45,528 nucleotides of DNA from RGIG4140 sp045635565. Lineage in GTDB: Bacteria > Pseudomonadota > Alphaproteobacteria > CAAHEQ01 > UBA3637. Shown here one piece after another: positions 7,908 through 16,258 of this stretch. Each line of letters opens with the position of its first letter. Position 1 is the first letter of the stretch. The position numbers were made by a program, and so were the translations under genes. The stretch spans positions 1-45,528 of the forward strand of contig JAZTVX010000048.1 of assembly GCA_045635565.1 (NCBI GenBank), written 5' to 3'. A model generated the notes under the pieces. It was not told where the DNA came from, made no database searches, and saw nothing but the letters and a program-made list of their open reading frames with translations.

Positions 7908-9277
7908 GAGGTTGAACCAAACAAATCCGGTTGTTGTGTCGTTGGTGTGTCTTTTTGTTGGGTGGTTTTTCTTTTTCTTATTTTGGATGGTATTGGTGTG
8001 ATAGGAGTCATGGGGGTTAATAAGGAATCCGATGATTTTTCCCGAAATGAATTTGCAACGGGTGTTGTTTGAATATGACCATCGGCAAACGTGATTTGCA
8101 ACGCAGATGCTGTCTGTGCGACACGGCCTGAGGACAAAATATGCCCATGATTATCCGTCACGAGAGAAAATCCTCGCTCTAAAACGGCGTGATATGAGTA
8201 GGATTTGAGTAGTTTTGATAAACTATCTGTTTGATTTTCAATGCTTTTAATATAATTTGTTGTACTGTTTTTTAATCTTTCCGAACGGTCGTCTAATCGT
8301 TCAAAAAACAGGTTAACCACGTCCGACAACCGAGGCATACGGTGAGAAAGTGTTTCCAACTGATTTTGATTGTCTTTTAAGACACGATAAAGGTTGTCCC
8401 CCATTCGTCCCTGTGTCAGTTGTAATTTGTTGATTAACTCGGCACGAACGGGAACGGCTTTTTCGGCTGCGCCGGTCGGTGTGGGGGCTCGCAAGTCCGA
8501 AGCGTAATCAATCAACGTGGTATCCGTTTCATGACCAACAGCCGAAATTAACGGAATATTACTTTCAGCAACAGCACGCACAACGACTTCTTCATTAAAG
8601 CACCACAAATCTTCAAAACTCCCCCCGCCTCGGGCGACAATTAACACGTCCGGACGAAGAATAATCCCGTTTGTTGTTTTTAATCCGTCAACGGGAATGG
8701 CATTAAACCCTTTGATGGCTGTCGCAATTTGTTCGGCAGCCCCCTCCCCTTGCACTAAAACAGGCCATAATAAGACATGACGGGGAAACCTGTCATTTAA
8801 CCGATGCATGATATCCCGAATGACGGCTCCGGACGGACTGGTTACAACCCCGATTGTTGTCGGTAAGAAAGGAATGGCTTTTGTGCGAGCCACATCAAAC
8901 AAACCTTCTTTTTCCAGTTTTATTTTACGGTCATTTAACAATTTGAGTAATGCCCCGATACCGGCCGGTTCGGCTTGTTCCACAATCATTTGATAATTGG
9001 AACGACCGGGGTATGTTGATAATTTACCCGTACAAATGATTTCTAATCCGTCTTGTAACGCATCATTCGTGACTTTATCCCGTCCACGCCAACATACGGC
9101 TGACAAAACGGAATCTTTGTCTTTTAACGAAAAATATGTATGACCCGAGGGGGCTTTTTTTACCCCGACGACTTCACCTCGAACACGAATATGTCCGAAA
9201 ACCTGTTCGACACAGGATTTAAGAGATAAAGAAATTTCGGTGACCGATAAAATCGGTTGTTGTTCAAGTGATGTCAT
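7904..9277 (-). CDS. xseA: Exodeoxyribonuclease VII large subunit
   Basis: Catalytic subunit of the single-strand-specific nuclease ExoVII, which works with XseB. The N-terminal OB-fold spans about 10-105 and includes the family sequence SGHTYFSLKD. The nuclease core follows, with the motif ARGGGSFEDLWCFN and the conserved SAVGHETD. A coiled-coil stretch lies at about 275-370. Length is 457 aa, normal for the family, with a Pro/Thr-rich C-terminal tail. xseB is not nearby. It overlaps tadA and the M23 gene by 4 bases each. Confidence 0.95.
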   Translation of the reverse strand: MTSLEQQPILSVTEISLSLKSCVEQVFGHIRVRGEVVGVKKAPSGHTYFSLKDKDSVLSAVCWRGRDKVTNDALQDGLEIICTGKLSTYPGRSNYQMIVEQAEPAGIGALLKLLNDRKIKLEKEGLFDVARTKAIPFLPTTIGVVTSPSGAVIRDIMHRLNDRFPRHVLLWPVLVQGEGAAEQIATAIKGFNAIPVDGLKTTNGIILRPDVLIVARGGGSFEDLWCFNEEVVVRAVAESNIPLISAVGHETDTTLIDYASDLRAPTPTGAAEKAVPVRAELINKLQLTQGRMGDNLYRVLKDNQNQLETLSHRMPRLSDVVNLFFERLDDRSERLKNSTTNYIKSIENQTDSLSKLLKSYSYHAVLERGFSLVTDNHGHILSSGRVAQTASALQITFADGHIQTTPVANSFREKSSDSLLTPMTPITPIPSKIRKRKTTQQKDTPTTQQPDLFGSTS

Positions 9278-9744
9278 TTTGTTCCTGTTTTACGTCTTTT
9301 TGAGCGAAAAAAATCGGTTAATAATTGAGCACATTGATTACTTTCAATGCCTTTAAAAACGGTTGGTTTGTGGTGTGTTTGTGCATGTGTGAAGACTTTG
9401 GCACCTTGTTCGATGGCACCTGTTTTCACATCGCTTGCTCCATAATATACTGTATCGATATGAGCCCAACTGATGGCACCGGCACACATCACACATGGTT
9501 CAAGTGTGACAAACAAAGCGTATCCATCCAACCGTTTAACGTTTAACACTTGACATGCCCGTTGAATAGACAAGAGTTCAGCATGTGCCGTCGGATCTTG
9601 TAATGAACGTGTTTCATTATGAGCAAAGGCAATGATTTCGAACGTTTGGGGGTGAAATACGACCGCCCCGACAGGCACTTCATCTGCCTGATAGGCTAAA
9701 CGGGCTTGTTCATAAGCCACTTCAAAAACGGACGATGGAATCAT
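9274..9744 (-). CDS. tadA: tRNA-specific adenosine deaminase TadA
   Basis: Converts A34 to inosine in tRNA-Arg(ACG). The zinc site of the cytidine-deaminase fold is intact: H54 and catalytic E56 in TAHAE, and C84 and C87 in PCVMC. Length (156 aa) is typical. AAGGGAAG precedes the ATG. First gene of tadA-xseA-M23 and divergent from rluB, with only 64 bases between the two starts. Confidence 0.95.
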   Translation of the reverse strand: MIPSSVFEVAYEQARLAYQADEVPVGAVVFHPQTFEIIAFAHNETRSLQDPTAHAELLSIQRACQVLNVKRLDGYALFVTLEPCVMCAGAISWAHIDTVYYGASDVKTGAIEQGAKVFTHAQTHHKPTVFKGIESNQCAQLLTDFFRSKRRKTGTK

Positions 9745-9808
9745 TTTTTACTTCCCTTGTTGGTATTTTTCGTATAATATAACATTTATCACAAAAAAGA
9801 AAGATACC

Positions 9809-10522
9809 ATGACAGAAAAAAAAGAAAGAATTGCAAAAGTAATAGCCGGAGCGGGATTATGTTCTCGTCGGACGGCTGAACAGTGGATTTTGGCAGGACG
9901 TGTCAAAGTGAACGGACAACAATTAACCACACCGGCCCACGTTGTCGGGGTTGAAGATATCGTCTTGGTGGACGATAAACCCATCGGGGGAAAGCAGGAA
10001 CAACGTCTCTGGTGTTACCATAAACCGACAGGATTGGTTACAACACACAAAGACCCTCAAGGTCGTCCGACGGTTTTTGAATCTTTACCGGCACATTTGC
10101 CGAGGGTTGTTTCCGTCGGTCGGTTGGATTTAAATTCGGAAGGATTGTTGTTATTGACGACGGACGGGGCTTTGGCTCGTCAATTGGAACACCCGTCTAA
10201 AGGGTGGAAACGTAAGTATCGGGTACGGGTACATGGGGCATTTACACCGGATGTACAACAACGCCTTGCCAAAGGAGTTACTGTATCAGGTATTCGATAT
10301 GCACCGTGTGAAACGGTTGTGGAAAAAGTACAGGGGACAAATACATGGTTATTAGTCACATTAACGGAAGGTAAGAACCGTGAAATCCGTAAATTGATGG
10401 ATTATTTCGGATTGAAAGTGACACGGTTGATACGTATTGCCTACGGTCCGTTTCAATTGGGTAATTTGGAAAAAGGCTGTGTGCGTGAAGTGACCAAAAA
10501 AGCCATGAAAGAATTGTTATGA
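9809..10522 (+). CDS. rluB: Pseudouridine synthase of the RluB/RsuA family
   Basis: Isomerises uridine in rRNA, probably U2605 of 23S rRNA. An S4 RNA-binding domain occupies residues 3-60, and the catalytic domain carries GRLDLNSEGLLLLT with catalytic D107. The 237-residue length fits RluB better than RluE-type enzymes, but RsuA/RluB assignment by eye is not certain. The start ATG follows a weak GAAAG. It overlaps rsmD by 4 bases (ATGA), opening an rluB-rsmD-LTA-like-tkt operon. Confidence 0.9.
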   Translation: MTEKKERIAKVIAGAGLCSRRTAEQWILAGRVKVNGQQLTTPAHVVGVEDIVLVDDKPIGGKQEQRLWCYHKPTGLVTTHKDPQGRPTVFESLPAHLPRVVSVGRLDLNSEGLLLLTTDGALARQLEHPSKGWKRKYRVRVHGAFTPDVQQRLAKGVTVSGIRYAPCETVVEKVQGTNTWLLVTLTEGKNREIRKLMDYFGLKVTRLIRIAYGPFQLGNLEKGCVREVTKKAMKELL

Positions 10523-11076
10523 GAATTATTGCCGGTACATATCGGGGCAAAAAATTGGTTTCGGCACCGGAAAACATTACCCGTCCGACATCTGACAGAG
10601 CCAAAGAAGGGCTGTTTAACGTGTTAGACAGTTGGTTGTTAAAAACCGATAAACGTTGGCAGGAAATTGTCTTTGTTGATGTGTTTGCCGGTTCAGGAGC
10701 AATCGGTTTAGAAGCATTATCTCGTGGGGCAAAAAAAGTTGTTTTTTTTGAAGCAGATAAAACGGCTCAACGGTTTTTAAAAACAAATTTACAAGGCGTT
10801 AAAGGGCAAACATATCTGATGACGGATGCGTTAAAACCTTCTTACTGTACGCAACCGACAGATATTATTTTTATGGACCCGCCTTATCATCAACATCTGA
10901 TTGAAAAAGCGTTGCCTGTCTTTTTGAAAAACGGTTATATCGGTTCGGATACGTTGTTAATTTGTGAGACGGACAAAACGGAACAAATGGTGTATCCGAC
11001 TGATTTTTGTCTTATCCGAACGGTCAACTACGGGCGAAATCGATTTGATTTTGTGCGATTAAAGGACACGGTATGA
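10519..11076 (+). CDS. rsmD: 16S rRNA (guanine-966-N2)-methyltransferase RsmD
   Basis: Methylates G966 of 16S rRNA. The N-terminal MRIIAGTYRGKKL and RPTSDRAKE segments are hallmarks of the family. The SAM site VDVFAGSG is at residues 53-60 and the catalytic DPPY at 120-123. It is 185 aa, normal length, and overlaps both neighbours by 4 bases. Pairing with rluB groups two rRNA modification enzymes in one transcript. Confidence 0.95.
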   Translation: MRIIAGTYRGKKLVSAPENITRPTSDRAKEGLFNVLDSWLLKTDKRWQEIVFVDVFAGSGAIGLEALSRGAKKVVFFEADKTAQRFLKTNLQGVKGQTYLMTDALKPSYCTQPTDIIFMDPPYHQHLIEKALPVFLKNGYIGSDTLLICETDKTEQMVYPTDFCLIRTVNYGRNRFDFVRLKDTV

Positions 11077-12599
11077 CACAACCGGCACAATCAACATTTG
11101 TCGAATTTCAAAAAATCATTCATTCATCGGCGATGAGTGTTTTTTTGTTAACCATGATATCGTTTGTGACGGATATTGTTTTGTTTCATCGTATCGGGGC
11201 TTTTTTTTATTCGTTCGGGTATAGTTTGATTTTGCTGATATATGCGTTGGGGTGGTATATCTCTCTTTTGTGGGGGCGAGGGGTTACCGTCTTTTTTTTA
11301 GTGTTGAATTTTATTGCCTTTTGTGTGTTTAAAGAGTATTACAAAGTCAATATTGATGTCTTGAATTGGTACGCAATTGTATCGGCCGGTCAGGAAGGTA
11401 TCAGAGCCGGTTTCATGAATTATCATTCATTATTGGATGGTTCATTTATCGGTGTTGGATTATTAACGGTTGTCGGTATGGTTTGGGTGATAAAGCATTC
11501 GTTTTATCGTCCGAAAAAAGCCATGTTTATCATGGGTATCAGTCTTATTTTAACACTTGTTTTAAAATGGTTCGGGGTGTGGAAATGGTTGTCACTCGGG
11601 TTGTTTTTGTTTCCGAATTTATATACGGCTTATGAACGGGGGTTGTTGTATAAAATCACATTTCCTGTTGAAATGACGGCTCCCAACCCGATGATTGAAC
11701 TCAATCAGTTGATTAAACAGGGAAATCAAGATATTATTCAATCTTATCAACAAGATGACGTGTTTTTATCGAAGATGCCGAAACATATTTACCTCATTCA
11801 GGTGGAAAGTTTAACAACGTTGCCGTTACAAGATAATATTATGCCGTTTTTATCATCATTACGGACGGATAAAAACACTTTGTTTATCGGTACGGATAAA
11901 CAACATTATCATTGTTTAGGGTCGGCTAATACCGATTTTATGATGATGACAGGCATTGATTTAAACTGTCAAAAAAACAGAACAATGATGTATTTTAAAT
12001 ATCCGCATACGATTTATCAAACATCGATAACGCCCCTACCTGCCCGTTTGAAACAATACGGGTATGAAACACGTATGTATCACGGATTTGAAGGTATGTT
12101 TTTCAATCGGTTAAAACATTATCCGTCTATGGGATTTGATAAAGTTTTTTTCATGGAACAGTTTCCGAAACGATATAAACGGTATGATTGGGGTATATCG
12201 GATAAAGATGTCTTAACAGCCAGTGCTTTACAAACACGAACGGACAAAAAAACGTTTTCGTTTATTATTACGGCATCAACACATCCACCCTATCAACCAC
12301 AAACGACACAAACAGTTTTTGATACGCAAATCGATGATGAAGAACGGCTGAACTATTTGCGTGTATTTCATGAATTTGATAAAGCGATGGAACAGTTTTA
12401 TCATGACCTACCCGAAGATTCGTTGATTATTTTATACGGTGACCATAATACACCGGAAGTCGGTGACGATGCACTGGACACACCGTTGATGATATGGTAT
12501 AAAGGACAAAACAAACCGACGTTGTTTGGGACGAAACAAGACGGTTTTCGACACAGTATTTATTTTATCAATTCATTGTTTGCAAAGGGGGAAAAATGA
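11073..12599 (+). CDS. LTA-synthase/sulfatase-family membrane phosphotransferase
   Basis: Integral membrane enzyme of the alkaline-phosphatase superfamily, probably moving a phosphoglycerol or phosphoethanolamine group onto an envelope glycan or lipid. About five transmembrane segments fill residues 20-185. The periplasmic sulfatase-like domain begins near 235. Metal ligand E245 lies in IQVES, the candidate nucleophile T287 in GSANTDF, and the conserved YGDHNTPE lies near 455. It is 508 aa. The substrate cannot be read from the sequence; OpgB-like and LtaS-like enzymes share this layout. Overlaps rsmD and tkt by 4 bases. Confidence 0.8.
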   Translation: MTQPAQSTFVEFQKIIHSSAMSVFLLTMISFVTDIVLFHRIGAFFYSFGYSLILLIYALGWYISLLWGRGVTVFFLVLNFIAFCVFKEYYKVNIDVLNWYAIVSAGQEGIRAGFMNYHSLLDGSFIGVGLLTVVGMVWVIKHSFYRPKKAMFIMGISLILTLVLKWFGVWKWLSLGLFLFPNLYTAYERGLLYKITFPVEMTAPNPMIELNQLIKQGNQDIIQSYQQDDVFLSKMPKHIYLIQVESLTTLPLQDNIMPFLSSLRTDKNTLFIGTDKQHYHCLGSANTDFMMMTGIDLNCQKNRTMMYFKYPHTIYQTSITPLPARLKQYGYETRMYHGFEGMFFNRLKHYPSMGFDKVFFMEQFPKRYKRYDWGISDKDVLTASALQTRTDKKTFSFIITASTHPPYQPQTTQTVFDTQIDDEERLNYLRVFHEFDKAMEQFYHDLPEDSLIILYGDHNTPEVGDDALDTPLMIWYKGQNKPTLFGTKQDGFRHSIYFINSLFAKGEK

Positions 12600-14560
12600 C
12601 GTATTCTTTAACACATATGGCAACGGCTGTTCGTATGTTATCTGTTGAAATGATTGAAAAAGCCAAATCAGGACACCCGGGTATGCCGTTGGGTATGGCT
12701 GATATTGCCACTGTTTTATGGACGAAGTTTTTAAAATTTGATGCTACTTGCCCGACATGGTTTAATCGGGACCGATTTATTTTATCGAATGGCCATGGGT
12801 CGGCATTGTTGTATAGTTTAATGTATTTAACAGGATTTCCCGATGTCACGTTAGATGAAATTAAAAACTTTCGTCAATGGGGGTCTAAAACGGCAGGACA
12901 CCCTGAAAAAACACTCATACAAGGGATTGATTTTTCAACCGGTCCGTTAGGACAAGGAATTGCCGGTGGGGTCGGTATGGCTTTGGCTGAACGGATTTTA
13001 AATGCCCGATACGGTGATGATATTGTCAATCATAAAACGTATGTTTTTGTCGGTGACGGGTGTTTGATGGAAGGTGTTTCCGAAGAAGCGATAGCGTTAG
13101 CCGGTCATTTATCTTTACGAAATTTAATCGTGTTATGGGATAATAATCATGTGACGATTGATGGTCAAACTGATATTACGACATCAACGGATATGAAGAA
13201 ACGTTTTGAAGCAAATCAATGGCTTGTTTTATCGTGTGACGGTCATGATTTTCAATCGATTGAAACGGCATTGGCAACGGCTCAAACGGCTACAAAACCG
13301 GTCTTGATTGATTGTCGAACAACGATTGGTTATCAGGCACCGACGAAAGGTGGCACACCTAAATGTCATGGTTCTCCTTTGGGGTCGCAAGAAATCATCG
13401 GCTTGAAACAAGCACTGAATTGGGCGTATGAACCGTTTATTGTTCCGAATGATATTTTATCGGCTTGGCGACAAGTCGGACAACAGTTTACACCTGTCCG
13501 TCAGGCATGGGAAACGACGCTTCAAGATGCTTCTTGTCGAGATAATTTCATACGGGATATCAATTGGGTGTTACCGAATGATTTACAGCAATTGATGATG
13601 CAAGAAAAACAACGTGTATTAGATGAAAACAAAGCCGTTGCCACGCGTAAATCATCAGAAAGCACACTGAATTTATTATCGCAATATGTACCGTTTTTAG
13701 TGGGTGGGTCTGCTGATTTGGCCGGGGCTTGTTATACGAAACCGACAAATGCACACCCGATTTCGGCAACAGATTATAACGGTAATTACATTCATTACGG
13801 CATCAGGGAACACGCTATGGGTGCGATAATGAACGGACTGTCGGCTCATGGGGGAATATTGCCGTTTGGAGGAACGTTTTTATCGTTTGTGGATTATATG
13901 AAACCGGCTGTTCGGTTAGGGGCTTTGATGGATTTGCCGGTCTGGTATGTTTTAACACATGATTCTATCGGCGTTGGCGAAGACGGGCCGACACATCAAC
14001 CGATTGAGCAACTGCTCTCTTTACGAGCCACACCAAATGTGTTTGTTTTTCGTCCGTGTGATGGCATAGAAACAATTGAAAGTTATGAATGTATGCTTCA
14101 ACGCCATACAGGGCCGTCAGCATTGATTTGTTCTCGTCAGGCTTTGCCTGTTTTACGGACGGATATATCGGATAATAAAACAGTTAAAGGGGGTTATATT
14201 CTTTCTCAATCAGAACGATGTGATATAACATTGATTGCGACGGGGTCGGAAGTTTCTTTGGCTGTATCGGTTGCAACACAATTACGGACACAAGGGTTTG
14301 GTGTTACGGTTGTCTCTATGCCGTGTTTAGAATTATTTGAACAACAATCGGCGGAATATCAACAGTCAGTACTGGGGCAAGGATATCGTTTTGTGATTGA
14401 AGCCGGTTCAACGGCTGGGTGGTATAAATATATTTCCGACAAAGGAGCAGTGTTTGGTATTGATTGTTTCGGGTCATCGGCCCCTGGGTCTGTTTTGCAA
14501 GAAAAATACGGTTTTACCACGCAAAATATCATGCAACGGATTCTGGATTTTATGAAATAA
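12596..14560 (+). CDS. tkt: Transketolase
   Basis: Thiamine-diphosphate enzyme of the non-oxidative pentose phosphate pathway that moves two-carbon units between sugar phosphates. Residues 24-35 carry the substrate-binding AKSGHPGMPLG segment. The ThDP/Mg motif GDGCLMEG is near 155, and the second domain has the GVGEDGPTHQP signature. Length (654 aa) is full. Its start overlaps the previous stop (ATGA), an unusual partner for rRNA modification genes. Confidence 0.96.
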   Translation: MTYSLTHMATAVRMLSVEMIEKAKSGHPGMPLGMADIATVLWTKFLKFDATCPTWFNRDRFILSNGHGSALLYSLMYLTGFPDVTLDEIKNFRQWGSKTAGHPEKTLIQGIDFSTGPLGQGIAGGVGMALAERILNARYGDDIVNHKTYVFVGDGCLMEGVSEEAIALAGHLSLRNLIVLWDNNHVTIDGQTDITTSTDMKKRFEANQWLVLSCDGHDFQSIETALATAQTATKPVLIDCRTTIGYQAPTKGGTPKCHGSPLGSQEIIGLKQALNWAYEPFIVPNDILSAWRQVGQQFTPVRQAWETTLQDASCRDNFIRDINWVLPNDLQQLMMQEKQRVLDENKAVATRKSSESTLNLLSQYVPFLVGGSADLAGACYTKPTNAHPISATDYNGNYIHYGIREHAMGAIMNGLSAHGGILPFGGTFLSFVDYMKPAVRLGALMDLPVWYVLTHDSIGVGEDGPTHQPIEQLLSLRATPNVFVFRPCDGIETIESYECMLQRHTGPSALICSRQALPVLRTDISDNKTVKGGYILSQSERCDITLIATGSEVSLAVSVATQLRTQGFGVTVVSMPCLELFEQQSAEYQQSVLGQGYRFVIEAGSTAGWYKYISDKGAVFGIDCFGSSAPGSVLQEKYGFTTQNIMQRILDFMK

Positions 14561-14833
14561 GCATTTGTTTTGCAGTGGTCGGGTGTTTTTTAATGGTTAA
14601 GGGATAACTTTGTTGTTAACACTTTTCTTAACGAGAACGATTGGGAGTATGTTCCTTTTAAGCAAAAAAAGAAAAACCGATTGTTTAAACATCAAAAAAT
14701 ACGAAGTCGTATGGAATGAGATATAAAAAACAAACAATAAATAGAGAAAATCTGTTTATTGATGAATAGATGTTTTCGATATGATGCAATTTTTATATCT
14801 GCAATATCGTTTAAAATACGCTTTTTATCACTA
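14561..14833. other. Intergenic stretch after tkt
   Basis: About 270 bases, AT-rich. I see no gene, tRNA or clear terminator here. It ends at the first copy of the initiator-tRNA 3' end (14834). Confidence 0.4.
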
Positions 14834-14953
14834 TTGCGGGGGTGGGATTTATTCGCTAACGCTCACCCACAAGGGGCTGTCTCGCACGGCTCGACATTGG
14901 CTAAAGCCTGAACCTCACTGCGTGAGCCTCAACTCCCACCGCTCAACACATAA
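14834..14953 (-). repeat. tRNA-fMet tail duplication unit with hairpin-rich spacer
   Basis: On the minus strand, downstream of the tRNA and its terminator, there is about 100 bases of GC-rich hairpin-forming sequence (for example GGCTTTAGCC and CTCAC-GCA-GTGAG) ending in GAGCGTTAGCGAAT. Then comes an exact 17-base copy (14834-14850) of the 3' end of the tRNA (15001-14985). Distance from tail to tail is 151 bases. Same plan as the repeats after tRNA-Gly and tRNA-Pro; AGCGTTAGCGAA is also found in the copy at 25923-26020. Confidence 0.75.
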
Positions 14954-14979
14954 AAAAAACACCCCGCAGGGTGTTTTTT
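14954..14979 (-). terminator. Terminator of tRNA-fMet
   Basis: Perfect 11-bp stem (AAAAAACACCC with GGGTGTTTTTT) and a 4-base loop, directly after the encoded CCA on the minus strand, followed by T residues. Confidence 0.85.
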
Positions 14980-14981
14980 AA

Positions 14982-15059
14982 TGGTTGCGGGGGTGGGATT
15001 TGAACCTCACGACCTTCAGGTTATGAGCCTGACAAGCTACCGGACTGCTCTACCCCGCG
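14982..15059 (-). tRNA. Initiator tRNA-fMet (CAT) with a one-base insertion in the T stem
   Basis: Initiator features are a C1 x A72 mismatch, CAT anticodon in loop CTCATAA, and the AGGTC variable region identical to E. coli. The last three anticodon-stem pairs are A-U, G-C, G-C instead of three G-C. CCA is encoded. Length is 78 bases against the usual 77: the T-stem 5' strand is GTGAGG facing CCCAC, so one A must bulge. Without that A the stem would pair perfectly. Confidence 0.9.
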
Positions 15060-15130
15060 ATAAGTTACTATGAATATAACACTCTTTTTTTTCCTTGTCA
15101 AGTGTTTTTTTTATCCAATACAAAAAAACA

Positions 15131-16249
15131 TTACCCACGTTGACGGGGATGTTCTTTGGCACGCATTCTCATGCCATCCTTTTTTAGACGGGTCGCACAA
15201 AATATCGGTAAATAATCATCCCCTGTATATTTTAATGGGTAATGACCGATTTCAGGATAAGGAATGTCATGAACCATTAAACCTATTCCCCTGTTTTCGG
15301 AACGTTTGCGTAAGAGTAAATTGTATTCTTGTTGCAAAATAAAAGAACGTTTTAATAATCCGTTTAAAATCTTTTCATACCCGGCATCCGTACACGATAA
15401 CGGAAAACAATCATCACCCGATTGACGATAAACTTTCGTCTTATGCGTTGCTAAACAAACTTGAAATCGTTTCAAGCGTTTGGTTATCGGATTGCGTTGA
15501 GCAATGCTTGCCAAAAAGTCATCGTTTTTATTCAGTAAACGGATTTGTTCTTGATATCGTCCTAAAAAACACCGTTGAAAATCATAATTTTGCCAAACTT
15601 CCCAAAAAGATGTACAGGAAGACAACATCGGATAATCTGTTAATTTTTCCCCTGTTTTTAAAGCTGTGCTTATTTTTTGTATTTCTGAATGAACACATGG
15701 ATAACACCGTTCCAATTCATCAATAATATGAAAACCCATGATGCCACATAATTCATTGATAACATAAAATAAATCATCATTTTTATCAAACAGGGCAATG
15801 CAAGGCGTTGTCGGTTCTTGTTTTAAACAGAGAGAACTGTTACCGATAACAGATTGAATTTCTGTTTGAAAATCAGCCTGATTAAAGACGTGCGTTGCAA
15901 TATCAGGATGTTTTGCACAAAGACCATTCAGCAAAAACGGATCGAAAAAAAGACCTTCTACATCAAATTTCCATGTCGGATAACGCACATCATTACAGGG
16001 TATTTTTAATGTAATTAGGGAACTGTTGCCTCGTGCAAATAATTGGGCATGTTGTAAGGCTTGTTGAATGTTTGTCCAAACAAAAAAGCCGTCTTCTTGT
16101 TCCCCTTGTCTGTTTCCATAGTGCGGAATAATACCATCCCGTAATAACGCATCAGACATGTCAGTCGAATAGGGGTTATATTCTGTTTGTGCCGTAATGT
16201 GATAAAACAGATATAATTTCTCTAAAACAGCATGATTCATCTGTGCCAT
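15131..16249 (-). CDS. Hypothetical protein with an ADP-ribosyltransferase-like N-terminus
   Basis: 372 residues, not recognised as a known family. The first 85 residues show the order of short motifs seen in ART-fold proteins: FYHIT at 15-19, LLRDGIIP at 35-42, GFFVWTN at 54-60, ALQHAQLFA at 64-72, then a strand SSLITLKIP at 76-84. The His of FYHIT and the aromatic residues of GFF would be the NAD-contacting positions. This is a pattern reading, not a family assignment. The rest is alpha/beta with many Cys. No signal peptide. Start ATG follows AGGA by 5 bases, and the gene is 9 bases after the stop of the upstream membrane-protein gene, so the two form an operon. Confidence 0.65.
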   Translation of the reverse strand: MAQMNHAVLEKLYLFYHITAQTEYNPYSTDMSDALLRDGIIPHYGNRQGEQEDGFFVWTNIQQALQHAQLFARGNSSLITLKIPCNDVRYPTWKFDVEGLFFDPFLLNGLCAKHPDIATHVFNQADFQTEIQSVIGNSSLCLKQEPTTPCIALFDKNDDLFYVINELCGIMGFHIIDELERCYPCVHSEIQKISTALKTGEKLTDYPMLSSCTSFWEVWQNYDFQRCFLGRYQEQIRLLNKNDDFLASIAQRNPITKRLKRFQVCLATHKTKVYRQSGDDCFPLSCTDAGYEKILNGLLKRSFILQQEYNLLLRKRSENRGIGLMVHDIPYPEIGHYPLKYTGDDYLPIFCATRLKKDGMRMRAKEHPRQRG

Positions 16250-16258
16250 GTCCTGCCT

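Noticed and set aside
9748..9984. Minus-strand gene opposite the rluB start
   Set aside because: Shadow of the rluB S4 domain; rluB has clear family motifs.
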